A program made the translations under genes and the position numbers. The notes under the pieces were generated by a model. The model saw nothing but the letters and a program-made list of their open reading frames with translations. It ran no database searches and was not told where the DNA came from. Below, one piece after another: positions 40,103-53,247 of a stretch of DNA of 64,000 nt; the first letter of the stretch is position 1, and every line of letters begins with the position of its first letter. The stretch comes from Plecoglossus altivelis (taxonomy: Eukaryota; Chordata; Actinopteri; Osmeriformes; Plecoglossidae), in the NCBI GenBank assembly GCA_036571765.1, contig BROE01000020.1, forward strand, positions 5,180,612 through 5,244,611, written 5' to 3'.

Positions 40103-43100
40103 TCAAATGTCATCTTGCTCCGCGCGCTCTCGTGACGATATCCACCTGCTTACGATGACTTCCTAATGACGACAGAGAAGAGGGAGAGTCTGTTAGCCGC
40201 TACCTGTGACAAAGGTGTGCGTTCTGAGGGTCCAGTGTCACCGCTCAGGAGGCCTGCGTGCATCTATCCCACCTGAACTGTGACCCTGCGCACGCACTCA
40301 GGAGAACGCAGCTCCTCTGTTGTCATGTCCTCTGGATAGATGACGTAACATAACATCAGCTCCTGAATGAACGACACACACAAAACATGTACATGTTGGG
40401 GTCAGTCCCTATCATGGCCGTGTTTATATTTGCATGGCCGTACCTTGAAATGACCAAGATCATCCTACAAGAATCAAATACATCTCTGTTGTCAAGGTCA
40501 GAATCTGTGATGCACTCTCGCCGTGGATACAGAAGCAGTTACCTTGGAAACATTCCCGGTGATTCTGCTGAGGGCTGCTAGTGACCTCCAGTTGAAGGGT
40601 CGCAGTGGTGCACCTTGGAATGACTCAGCTACCCTCTCAACCACCACCGAGTAACTAATGGTAACCAATACAAAAGGAATGATGAGGGGGAACAGCACAA
40701 TGGCTTTTGAATGTGAATCATGCAGAGTGGAGTCACGCTAACCTTGCATGGTAGAAAGGAGGACCTTTTCTGTAGAGCACTGCATGTTGGAAGGAGCAGA
40801 AGCACAGGGTGACATATTAAACAGGCTGAGCTCTTGTTGGCTGGGAAGAATGTTTGCTTCCTTTGACATTCAAATGGTGTACAAGGACGCCTGCCAGGGG
40901 AGGGCAACGAAAGCAAAAGCTTAGCGGGCCTGAATAATTCAAGGAAAAAGGTAAGGCGTTACTTCAACCTTCTGGAAAATCTGCGATTGATTCCGTTCGT
41001 GGCAGACAGGGATCGTATGAGTCTGTCTCCAGCGAGTCTGCTGTTAGCAGAGACACAGCCAGCAAAGGGCTCCCATCTGATTAACCCTCCTTGAACTACA
41101 AGGTTTGAGTTACACCAAGATGACGCTTGGTTCAAAGTCTAAAGATTCCCAGTTCACAGCCTTTATACCTTGACCTAGAAAACGAACATTGGATGTAGAG
41201 GCCTCTTTGAAATGGAGTGGCCCCTCACCGTAGTGTTACACCCATGAATCAGACCAACAAGTCACACCTGATCTTGAGGGCTTTCTGGAAAACCAAACCC
41301 TGACTGACATGAACCTGCAGTCACTTCTGCTTTTCACATCATGAATATTACAGACAAACGTGTGCTTGCGGTTACGGCGAGCACATCGAAACATGGTGGT
41401 TGCTATGCTGTCGGAGGCAGGTTACGCAGTATCCACCACTGGTCCACTACTGCATCAGGTCTGTTGTTACCTGAATAGTTGAGGTGCGAAGGTATGGTTG
41501 ATACTTACTGAAGTCTGACCCGTACTTAACTCCAGACTTGGGGACCCAGCCTTTACTACGGAAATAGTGGTAGGCCATGTACGTTGTTTCAAAATGGGGC
41601 TGAATAGAACTGAACATTTCCCAAAGCTGGCAAATCGACAATGGCTCCTTCAAAAAGAGAGACACGTGTTGCCGTTCCAAAACATTTAACATGGGTAGGT
41701 ATATTACAGCAAGAGCCAGCATGCGTAAAGCTTATAAAGCTTACATACAGAAGTTCTTACCTCATCGTGGTGAATCGACAGGCAGCCTAACGCGTAAACC
41801 AAGAAAAACGCCTGGAGGAGGGGAGGGGGGAGGAAGGGAGGGGAGGGGGAGGACAAATATTTGTGTTCTAAAAGGATCGTTAAGATAAACACAACCGCAG
41901 CACCGCATTTCTGAAGCAAAAAAAAGCTTTTATGCGTCTTCTAATTTAGGAGGGCTCCCCAACTGGCTCCTGTCAAGGCCTACTTACGGGACTACGGAGG
42001 CGAGCACGAAACGCCAATTCAACATGGATTTACCTCGGGAGCACATTTCACGTGGGAGGCTGGGAGCCGCGAGAGAAACGCCTTGACATTAAAACAATAA
42101 CACCCATCTATCCATTTTACAGTTTGTCAAGGCGGACGCCTTGATTATTCCCCCGTGAGTTGAGCAACATCTAATGGGTTGATGACATTCCCGCAAGGTG
42201 AGCCAATTTTTAAGTCAGCGCGCCGCTTCACCAGGGAGTGCTGTGTTAACATGAGCTCCTGGGCTCCTGAGGACAGGAGGGCCACAGGAGGAATGCTGCG
42301 GGGCCACGAACGCAGCTCGCTCAGTTGTTTTCATTGGCTTCTGACGCGGCTCCCCTTCGTCAGAGCCAGCTGTGAAAATAAGCCTGCAATTGAGAACTCG
42401 ACACTCCCTCAAATCAACAGTCGAAAAAGTCATTAAAGAGACATTTAGTCATGTTGTCTGTCGCTCCGGAGTCGCTGCGTGGCGTTCGTTCGACTTGATT
42501 CATTTGCTTACCTCTTCTAAGCTCAGCTGTAGGTATTCTATCAGCGCGAAAGGGTTTATTCTGCACACGCGCCTTAATGGTCTGTCTCTCTAAACAAAAG
42601 AAAATAGAAAACACATTAGCTCCCATCTAGCTCGACAATACTTTTAGCTGTGACAGACAATATCATGACAACTACCTGTCACACCCACAGATATACAACA
42701 TCTTAAATGCAAATGGCCCAAACTGGAACTTGCCTCTCCCATTTCCTCCTCCTCTTCCTCCTCCTCTTCCTCCACAAGCACATACTCCTGGCCTGGATAG
42801 ACTCTCTCTGAGCTTGCTCCGGTCTGGCCCTCCGCCTTCAGACGGCTCTCCTCCAGCCGACAGCCACAGTGAACGATCCAGTCATCGTGCCTGGCACACT
42901 TCACCTTAGACAAGACCTGCTGGTCCACCTGCTGTGGCTCCTCCGGGTACAGTTCTGCTAGGGGGTCAAACCTGGAGTCTCCCTGCCTCCTTGGCCTCTT
43001 GGCCTGGGGGACATCGCCCTCCAGCTCAGCCTCCTGGGAGGTATCTACCACGTCTATTCCTCCTGCCCTCTCCACACTTTCACTGGTAGGGTTGGATGGG

Positions 43101-43863
43101 CTCTCACCATCATTGTGTCCATTCTCAACGCCCGGCATATCTCTGTCTACAATATCTACTTGCCGAGAGAGCTTTTGTAGCGTTTGACTGACAGTGTCAA
43201 GCTCCAATCCCTGGCCAAGAAGGCCATCCCGTACCCAGCTCAAACGCTGTTGATATCTGGGAGGCAGAATGCATGTCATTACAGTCGACTCATTGCTGCA
43301 TAAGATTATACTGTCAATATGTTGTTGCCGCATTCTTAATGTCAAATAGGTACTTACTTAGATCGAGAGATGACCGGTAGATGATTGTCACCAAGCTCTA
43401 CAATATAGAACAGACATCAATATTGATATATTTCTAATAGGTTTACCAAGGACAAAAACGTATTGAAGTTTGTGACACATGTACCACGTACTTTCCCACG
43501 TATTAGAGATGCAGTAATCGGGCCTGGCTCTGGACAGCATCCCTTTACCAAAGTAACCCTGGAGCACAGATAAACTGTTATGGTATGATATGGAAGACAA
43601 CGTGTGCCGACGACATAACTCTTTCTAAAGACGACCAGGTCAAAACAGCTTTGTAGAAGCGCTAAGACGCAGCATACCTTGCCATACAAAGCCTGGATGT
43701 GATCTGGATCCCTGACTATAACATTTTTATTCACAATCTCTGCCGTGTAGACTAGATCCACGGGTTTTGCATTCTCTGCTATCAATAGAACGGGGAACGG
43801 AGCTTCGTAAGCTTCGTACACTCTGGCACGACGTTTAGGTGGCTGAAACACTGCTTCCGACAT
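40103..43863 (-). CDS. tsen2: tRNA splicing endonuclease subunit 2 (catalytic)
   Basis: Eleven exons: 43863-43678, 43558-43492, 43397-43358, 43256-42734, 42589-42512, 41811-41761, 41647-41509, 40779-40743, 40654-40543, 40362-40273 and 40162-40103. They join to 460 residues. The protein starts MSEAVFQPPKRRARVYEAYE and ends SRERAEQDDI, as in human TSEN2. The fold of the endonuclease core is clear: NPFALIEYLQLSLEE, AFFLVYALGCLSI, TTYMAYHYFRSKGWVPKSG. Catalytic residues match the family: Tyr in KYGSDF, His in PPFYHA, Lys in GNVSK. Family knowledge: TSEN2 cuts the 5' splice site of pre-tRNA introns in the nuclear TSEN complex. The intron after exon 4 starts GC (GAG|GCAAGT). Exon 4 carries a run of ten or more Glu. 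The start at 43863 is chosen by homology; an in-frame upstream ATG at 43986 has no family support. Confidence 0.95.
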
Positions 43864-45389
43864 TTCAGCATATCCATCCATACAACGAGTGAATCTACTG
43901 AAAGTTCTACATGCTTGTCTCAAGTGTGGAAACACACTGTAAGTAATGGGGGTGACAATTTGATACTTCCGAGTGGAAACCAACATTTAACTAGTGTTCC
44001 ATTTCCGTCCGACTTCCTCATCTAAATATGTTCCACTTTTCCATAAACTTCAAATGTAAAAGATAATTTTGACGATATTTGTGTAAAATATTCTATATTC
44101 TGTGCATTTAATTGTACTGTTAATGGAACTATTTTTTAAATTGGTATACGGAGACATCACTGCCTACTTTCCGTGTACCATCCAGTAGGGGGTGTTATGT
44201 ACTTGTGCAAAGTTAAAGCAGGGTTGGGGGGTTTTTTCAACTGCGGGGCATCATTGGAAACATCTTGAAACTGGGGATGGGATGATTGCAACAAACGGAA
44301 TATATCTTAAATTATGCAACTTCAGCCTAACTCTGGAAACGACCTGGAACTCACTTCTGAACACCATGCGTCTGTGAGTCATCCCAGACAAAGATTTTCT
44401 TTAGCAACAGGGTCTACTTGCAAATATTTTGCTCTCTCGCTGGCATGGTATGCTTTTGACATGAAATACCATGGGTCAGTGGGACAAAAGTATTATAGGA
44501 TTCTGCCATAAGTATTTTACTTGTTAATACACTTGTTAATAAAAATGTCATAACAACATAAAACATTGTTTGTAAGGAACTGGAAGATCATAAACAACAG
44601 AAATATATGTAATAATATTTTTTAAAGCCAGTGAAATTAGGTAGCTGTAAATCAGGAAGGCCTGTGAAATTTAGGACACAAGACAATTATTTTCTTTTTC
44701 AAATGTAAAATATGTAGGCTTTTTCAGTAAAAAAGAAACATTGTCTCTCATAAACATGTTGTGTGCTAATGAGGTCCACAGAGAGTTTCTCAGAAACACA
44801 GACAGCTAAGTGTCAGTGCAATGTCAATTTCTAATGTTTGTATCAGCGCTGCTAGTGTCCAGGCAATTATGTTCCTGCAATTCTGTTCCAGCCAATTGCC
44901 TTCGGTGAAGCAAGCCTTCCTCCTTGGCTTCGTTTGTAAAACCACTGTTAAGAGCTTCAGGAAATCACCAAAGATTTGACAATTATTGGGGGTTCTATTT
45001 CTCATTCTGACATAGATTTATCACCAAGTGTGGCGTTGTGGATCTGTGAAATAGATCTGTGAAGTAATTTCCCAATGTAATGGATTACATGTGGCATAAA
45101 TCAGCCCTACCGCGGTGATGAGAGGACGACGAGTCTGAAATCAGAGACATTGCTGCCAACTATTGATCAGCTCCAATACATACATTAAACAACTAAAAGA
45201 ATGCAATGTGACGAAAATGATGTGTAAACTATTTTCTTTTTTTGTAGTGAACTCCAGATGTCTGTATTTTCTGGTGCAGGTGCAGATAAGAAAACCACTT
45301 AGTCCATTTCCTTAGCGCTGGAACAGATGTTTCTGGTGTCACCAGTGTTTGATTTTTAGATGTATTCTAGGGGGTTATAGGGGCTGGAT

Positions 45390-45625
45390 TTGATAGGGGC
45401 TGATTTTTCTCCCCCTTGCGTTCTGCACATCTCTTTCAGAAACCATTTTTGGAGGAGGGGATTCCTTGCTCCTCTCAAGGTTCTTTCAGAGTTTTCTGGG
45501 AATCTTTCCTTGTCTTCCTCGAGGGTTGAGGTTGGTGGAGGGGCAGTTCTATCGGCTTGTGTGAAGCCATCGGTGACATGTGCTTGTAAAAAGGGCTATA
45601 CAAATACACTAGATTAGATTTTATT
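45390..45625 (+). repeat. Diverged common teleost dispersed repeat
   Basis: The order CTCAAGGTTCTTTC..GAATCTTTCCTTGTC..GGGTTGAGG.., then GTGAAGCC and AAAAAGGGCTATACAAATAC, is the consensus layout of a repeat tail very common in fish introns and flanks. The copy is degenerate and has no coding part. The class (SINE or LINE tail) is not certain. Confidence 0.6.
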
Positions 45626-48612
45626 TATAGTGAAGAATATTAGGGCTTAAAGGTTACAATGGTGATTTCAGCGGCTGTCCATTATTTATTTTTTTACACC
45701 CCTCATCACAGTCTGGGGAAGTGTGGATATTGTTAAGATGATTGCCTAATCTTCATCTTGCTTCGCAAGAAATGAAGTTCAGAGAAAAGGAAAACTGTGC
45801 TGAGAAAATACTGAGAATTGCAGGTGTGTTTGAAGGATCAAATAGTTAGACAGGGTTGGCAAATGTGTGGCTAAAGTAAGTATCCTTCCATGTGCATTAT
45901 GGTTAACTTGGCATTTGAATTTAACAAATTCTCAAATCATTGTCTTTACAAGAGAAGGAACCTTAGACCTCATATCGAAATATTTTAGGTTTGAAGATTT
46001 TTAATGGTGAGTCTCATTGTATGTGTGTAAAACAAGGAGCATAAGGCCTTCTTCACATTGACTTACCACCAAATCTTTTCAGAAAACAACTTGTCTAAAG
46101 TCAAAGTAACATATTGGTAGAACATGTGTTTTTTTATTTTATATAAGTGATTTGCTTGTCAGATGTTAGACATAAGTTTAGACACACTTTTTCATATTTG
46201 TTATTGCTCCAATTGAATATATTAAAAGACTAATTATTGGCTGGTATCAGCTCACATTAGTAAACTAAATTAAATGTAAACTAAAATGACATCATACTGC
46301 CTACTCTTTCATACTACTTGCATCATCTGTAGCCATTTTGCAATGAGGACAAATATCATGGAAACACACGTTGTATTCTTTTCCCCAAAGTCTTTTTTTT
46401 TTGTATGAAAAAAGTGTTAGCTTCCAAGACCCTAAACCCAAGTGTGAAACTTTCCTGTTCCCGGAAATATTTTGTGGGCTTTTGAACTTTCTCTCGTCAT
46501 AAAGTGACTACTTTTTAGGAATGACTGTTATTCTGTTCTCAAAAGCAGGTGTGTCTCATCAAGTTTCTAAAACAAAATCCTAACTGGAACTCCTACTTAA
46601 TGTCTAAACAGCAGAGATGACAGATAGAAGCTGCGGTCTTTTGCGGAGACAAACATGAACTATGCCATTTCAGTCAAGCAAAACATGATATCCTTGTGTT
46701 CACCAAAAGCTATCTTTGGACACTATTCTTGTAGGAGCTTTTTGAGAACAGGAAAATATACTTTTGAACAGCATTTGGCAGAGCCACGGAAGAATGTTGG
46801 CAGGATCTAGTCAGCCGAGACCGGTTACTAACAAAGTAAGGATATGCTGACACAACATTAAAACCTTTTTTAATTATCATCATTGAAAGGTCCACCAGGC
46901 CCGCTTCCAGAGTACCCACCTGCCAAGTCCAACTTTTATTTTTAGGGTCAAGTCACCCCCTCTCTCCTACTGCAGAATAGGAAATAGGCTGGACTTCAAC
47001 AGCTTCAACAGGATCTACAAGCTTTTTAAATCCCTTCAACCTATACTGGATTCGGAGGGTCCTACACTAGCAGTAGTATATGGCAGCCCGCTGTACAGTT
47101 GGAGAACATGAACGCTACGCTTCGTAGACTGAGATGCGTTGCTTTTGACTCATTTGAAACGAAAGCAGAGATCTTTTTAGGAAAGACTTTTCATGTTCCA
47201 CGCAGGGGCGTTCTGAAACAAATTCATCATTTTTCTGTTTGCTTCCAAAGACGGAACCTAAAGAGGCTTTATATTATGTCGCTGAAATCGTGTTCTGCTG
47301 CCAAGTCTGTGTTGAACTGTTGAATGTCCATGACTTATGTGTGTGATACTAGACACTCTGCTCCATACGGTCATATTTCACCGTCACTCATTTTCAAAAC
47401 ATGATTGCAATAGTAAAATGTTACTTTTGAATGTGGTGTGCTACGCCTATCGTGCGTCGCTTTTTCATTGGCCATCCCAAAAAAGGACCCTCAAGTCCAG
47501 CTGGTAATCATATTTCAACCATCTGATTTGGTCTGACTGGTTCAGCAGAGTTCACATCTTGCAATCACAAAAGGGTGTGTTTGGAAAGACAACGAGAGGG
47601 TGATGTAATGCCTGTAAAATAGCTCTCGTAGTTTGTGTTGCACGCACACCTTATAAGGTCTTCAACGTACAGTATTAGGAAGCTATTAGCTAGACACTTG
47701 TTAGGACAATGAGAACTCCCTGCTTTTGGTCCAAGTGTGTGGATTTAGGATAAACTTATATGTAGCAACAATGACAAATGAAAGAATAAAACATCAACAA
47801 AATATTTATTTACACATGTTGATATATATATTCCCCGTATTGACATCAATACGTCATCATGTAATGTAAAAGTTAAATTTCAATCATATTAACATAGTTT
47901 CACCAATAAAAAGTAGCAAATACAAGTCATTTGTTTCCCTATCATTCGACATAAAAAAGAGAACGGTCATCCAAAATAAACCAATGTCCTCTTTGAAAAG
48001 AGATTGAGAAGGCAAATTATTTTTACACAAGAAAAATAAAAATTTCTCTGAGTATGTGGCATTCATATCACAAAGTTTGTATGCAACAGTCCAAAAAGCT
48101 TGCAAATTACCCCCCCCCTCCAAATATTGTATATTGTATGTATAAACAATGAGCCCAGACTGTTGTTTGAGTTCCACACGTTCACATTAGTGGGTGACTT
48201 ATAAGTCAAACAAGATCAAGATCACACTAAAATGGTCATCTTGGCCTAAGTGGTTTATGAAAGGTCATATATTGATGCCTTGGCATGGGATCTGTTTCTG
48301 TTATGCACATAAGCTGTGCTCATCATGTACATGCTGATGGGTGACATGCAGAGACACAGCTTATTAAAGACATTGTGTGCGGCTAGCTATTCACAGTGAT
48401 GATTCAAAGGCTGAGAATCTCCATCTCTATCGCTCTGACCTCCATCCCTTTCTCTGTTTGAAGACAGGCTGTAAAAAAAACCAATTTAGGGCACGGATCC
48501 CATTATTGTTTAGTCTGTTAGTTGGTGTGTTGGTGGCTGTCTATTACAGTGAAATGTCTAGGCTCAGCAGTGGCACAATGACTAATATGTTCACATATTA
48601 CTAGCAGAGTGT

Positions 48613-48814
48613 CTCTCGGTCTCTCTCTCTCTCTCTGTGTCTCTGTCTCTGCGTCTCCGTCTCTGCATCTCTGTCTCTGCGTCTCGGTCTCTGCGTCTCT
48701 CTCTGTCTGCGTCTCTCTCTCTCTCTCTCTCTCTCTCTGCGTCTCTCTCTCTCTGTGTCTCTCTCTCTGTGTCTCTCTCTCTGGGTCTCTCTCTCTCTCT
48801 CTCTGCATCTCTCT
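48613..48814. repeat. CT-rich microsatellite abutting pparg stop codon
   Basis: About 200 bp of (CT)n interrupted by GTCTCTGCGTCTC-type units. On the pparg strand it reads AGAGAG and begins directly after the TAG at 48815-48817, so it forms the start of the 3' UTR. It creates long low-complexity open frames on both strands that are not genes. Confidence 0.95.
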
Positions 48815-51800
48815 CTAGTAGAGGTCTTTCATGATCTCCTGCAGGAGCGGATGCAAGCACATGTCCACCTCCGTCTTCTTCAGCAGCTGGATGAGGTGCA
48901 CGTGGTCTGTGACGATCTGCCGCAGGTCGGTCATCTTCTGGAGGACTTTGGCGAACAGCTGCATGGAATCCGGGTGGCTCATTTTGAGCTGGAGCTCCAG
49001 GGAGTGGAGGACCGTCTCCTGGAGCTGCTCGATGGGCTTGACGTTCAGCAGACCGGGGCGATCTGAGGACCAGACACAGGGCCGTCAGCGCTGCTCCGCA
49101 GAACAGTTTGAAACACTTTATATACTTTATACTCTTTATATAGGCTGACTGAGAGGCAAAGCTGAGTGTGGGTGCCTGAAGAGGAGGCTACGATCGAGTG
49201 GATCCACCTTATCTGCTGACATTTGGAGACTGGGAGGAGGAACGCTTTCATGTACTTGGCATGGGAAAACGAAGCGACGCAATACAAATAAAAATACAAC
49301 TTCTATATTTACACAAGTCCGCGTTTATCTCCATTTCAGACTATCGTCTCTGTCATTTAGGTTAATTTTTCACAGGTCTTCTGGAGTGGTCTGATGCGGG
49401 TAATCGAGGTACGAGCGGGTTCAAGGTTGGACTGTTATCAAAAAGCCATGACAATGCTAACTGGCTAATCTGAACCACTTCTGAATATGGTGTGTTGTAT
49501 TTCAAATGCGTAAAGAGGACACTGCACACAAGAGTAGCTATGGTTCTGTTCAGCGTTATTGTAAGCAGTTAACCAGTGTAACTTGACATGGTTTTAATAG
49601 TCGAGTTTACAGACTCGACACACAGCAACTCTTTCATAACATTTAAAGTAATAGTCAAGGACAGAAAAAGTTGACTTGTGTTTTAGTAGCCCGACATGAT
49701 AACTCAGATATGTTATCATAGTAATTATCCCCTGCCTGAGATTAATAACACATCGCGCAGCCCACATTTCGCAACATACATGCTATACTTCTGATGAATC
49801 ATTGCTGGGACCACAAAAACAACAAAAGCGAGGAACGTTCATTTGCGGTTTTGAAAGAACACGAGCAGAGAAAAAGCTGTGTTTTCCGTTGCAGAATGTC
49901 ACAGGGTTAAGACTCACCCCCACTGAGGATGATGACGGCAAGGAAGAGGGCCATGTCGCTGTCATCCAGTTCAAGCGTGTTGAACTTGACGGAGAACTCA
50001 AACTTGGGCTCCATCATCTCGCAGAAGGGCCTCCTCAGGCTCTTGAGGAACTCCCTGGTCATGAAGATCTGGCCGTAGGAGATGAGCGTCCCGTCCTTGT
50101 TCATCAGCGGCGCCATCATGATGATCAGCACCTCGATCACGCCGTACTTCAGCAGGGTCACCTGATCGTTCAGGTCCAACCCCACGAAGCCGGGGATGCT
50201 CTTGGCGAATTCCGTGACCTCCCGCACGGCCTCGGCGGAGCGCGACTGGCAGCTGTAGAAGAAACGCAGCTCGACAGCGTTCGTGGGGTCCTGGATCACG
50301 TCCGCCACCCCCACGCCCTCCCGGACTCCCAGCCCAAGACTGGAGGGGGGCTGCTGGTCCGGAACTGGGATCTGGCGGCAGTTAATGAACTGTTCACCCT
50401 CCATTAGGGACTTGATGTCATGAATGACAAAGGGCTGAGGAGAGACAAACACACCGTCATTATACTGGACAGGAACTAGGTTTTCTCACGTTTTCTTGAG
50501 GTTATATCGCTCCTTTGGGGAGTCGGGGAGTAATAACTCATGTTAATAGTAAAGCCTTCAACCGAACATGAGCAGTGATGCCTGCGTCTTAGCGGAATCA
50601 AACCTATGATTGCAGACAAGCATCTACACAGTATCATTAATGTCTTGGAACCGGAATCATTTGTCTTGGACACGAGGAATGGACATAAAAAAGTTCTCTT
50701 TGTTACATTTCACTAGGGCAAAATTTCAACCAGGCCAAGCAAAGTGTTTGGAAATACATTGGCAAGCACATTATGCACTGGCGCAAATCCACAAATGACA
50801 ATATCCGTATTGTCCTCAACATGGTTTAAAGAATTACAGTTTGCTTCTTGGGTTTTGATAAATATTCCTGCTGCAGACAGCTGTTCTGTATCATTTGGCC
50901 GGTATCACCAAGGGAAACAGCCATAACAAGCTGAAAGAGGGGATGTCAACTAGCCTTGGACCTATCGGTTACCACAGGAGCGTATGACAGTCTAGCACGC
51001 CTGAGCGGCTTTGTAAAGACTCATGCATCTGCTCCGAAGCTATGACATCTCAGACGAACAGGCTACAGGATGAAACAAATCCCAACAGAAGCAAGTGAAT
51101 CTAAATGCCCGTAGATGCAAAGAATGTGAGGACATTTAAGGACATGTAGCACTGTGGACATGTGGACATTCTCACAGCTAAAATACAATTAAAAGAAATA
51201 GTTTAAAGTGATATTCAGAGTTAATACGAGGCCAGGCTATGAGTGTCTTGGGTTTTTCAGATTAGATACTTAGTTTCTAAAGTTTAGTCACACATTGACT
51301 TTAGGCTATCCACAAACTGAATGAACAGTGTTTGCTCAACAAAAAAAAAAGCGTGGGCCTCTTGTCAATTCAGTTCCATTCGTTTCAGATTACCCATGAA
51401 ATAAGTGTACTGACAGGCTCATCTGTATGCAATCTACCAAAGGAAGCAGATAACATTATACAGTATACCGCACACCAGTCTCGTATTAGTCTATTATTGT
51501 ACATGGAATGGCAACCTGAAACCTCCTACAATTGAACAACGCGTGCATAGGTGAAACCTGAAATTCCACTCCCAACGTCAAAGCCCATCAAACGCAAAAA
51601 AAATAGTCCTCTTCTGAACTTCGTTCAACATGCCATTTCATGTATATTATTGTAGTTCAGTCTGTATTTAAATCTGGTCCAGTGTTGAAAATCCTAGACT
51701 CAACTTCTCAACCCCCCCCCCAAAAAACGGCGACATTTAGACTGATTTGATTAGTGTCTGATTTGCTCTACTGGTGCCTAAAACAAACAAGTCCTACAGT

Positions 51801-53201
51801 GAGCAGCTATCTACTGGATGAGACCAGACTATCACCAGAGGGCTGTGTGAGAAAGCAAGTACACAGGGGTGACATGTGTTAGTGGGCCGTCCGGACATAC
51901 ACACCGCGTTGTCCCCCGTCTTCCCTGAAAGGATGGCCCTAGCCTTGGCTTTGGTCAGGGGGAAGTACTTGAGATAGGACTCGTAGAGATGTTTGGCCAG
52001 GGCCCTCAAGTCTGCAGCCTCAGGATGCATATGCTCCATGTCAGTGGAGAACTCGGCCAGCAGCTTCTCCTTTTCCGCTTGCGGCATCCTGCCAAAACGA
52101 ATGGCTGGGAATGGGAGGAGAAACACAAGCGCATGCACGCAGACACACACGTTAAAGCCCGTTCCTTTCAAATCGCCACAGACTTCGACATTTTTTACAG
52201 GCGCTTCCTTTCGCGCCGGCTGTGATGTGTGACGCGAAAAGCCGACAAATAATAATTCTCAGAAGAACACAGTAACGAAGTGATTAACGTTGTTTTTACA
52301 ACCCTTTCATGCTAGCTGCTTTTATGAGAAAAGGCAATGTGCAGATTAAAAAGATATGCACGCTGAGATAAAACAATATTGAGACATATTCAATTACTTG
52401 ATGACTCCAAATACAGATGAGGATATTAACAATAACAGGTTTTCCACCATTTGTATAACTATTTATCACATGTTTTATGTTTGAACGGTATGTCAATAAA
52501 AGTTAATGGCCAATGACCCTCAGTTCAACAAAGTTCGACAGCTGACGGCCATCGGTATTGAACTGTCAAAAAAAGAAGCCTGTCTGAAGACTGTCTGGTG
52601 TTCAGCTCGTGTCATCGTGGCTGGAAAGGTTTCAGCAAACGGACAGAAAAGCAAGCTGCCTGATTTGAACCTCAAACTGCAGACGCTAAACATGTGCGAA
52701 ACGTCAACTTTTGAAACCCTGAAAAGTCTTCATTCCCCACCCCTTTTGCGTCACGTCTTTTAGTGAGCTAATCCATCTCATTATTCTCTTGGTCGGAAGT
52801 CAACAACTCCTCAATATGCCTGTTGTGCACGCGGTTGTATAATGGTTGTATAGCGTGATAAACTCCCGAGGCCCTATCGCTCTCACACCTTTTGTAAACG
52901 TATACATAGCTGCTGCCTCCTACGACTGGGCACCCAGCCAAGAACAGTGACAAGGCATTACGGGAGAAAGCCAGGGCTGCTTCCATGAATCATTGATTGA
53001 GGGAAGAAAAAAAAAAACACATCTAAAAACTTACCGACCTAAATTTCACTCACCAATAGGAAAGACAGACAGAGAAAGAGAGTGTGAGAGAGACAGAGCG
53101 AGAGAGAGAGACAGAGAAAGAGAGAGTGAGAGAGACAGAGCGAGAGAGAGAGACAGAGCGAGAGAGTGAGAGAGACAGAGACAGAGCCAGAGAAAGAGAG
53201 A

Positions 53202-53247
<46 letters not shown>

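Larger units (their letters stand above)
43864..48814. other. tsen2-pparg intergenic region
   Basis: The gap runs from the tsen2 start to the pparg stop. It is largely AT-rich and unique, and open frames are short with no recognisable domain. It holds the tsen2 promoter, a diverged fish dispersed repeat (45390-45625), the pparg 3' UTR and a long CT repeat at its end. I found no RNA gene. Confidence 0.45.

Noticed and set aside
43864..43986. Longer TSEN2 N-terminus from the ATG at 43986
   Set aside because: The family starts at M(S/A)EAVF; the upstream residues have no counterpart and are likely 5' UTR.
48518..48860. Arg/Glu-rich and Ser/Leu-rich open frames
   Set aside because: They are translations of the CT/AG microsatellite, not proteins.
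49802..50407. 201-codon plus-strand open frame
   Set aside because: It is the shadow of the large PPARG ligand-domain exon read on the opposite strand.
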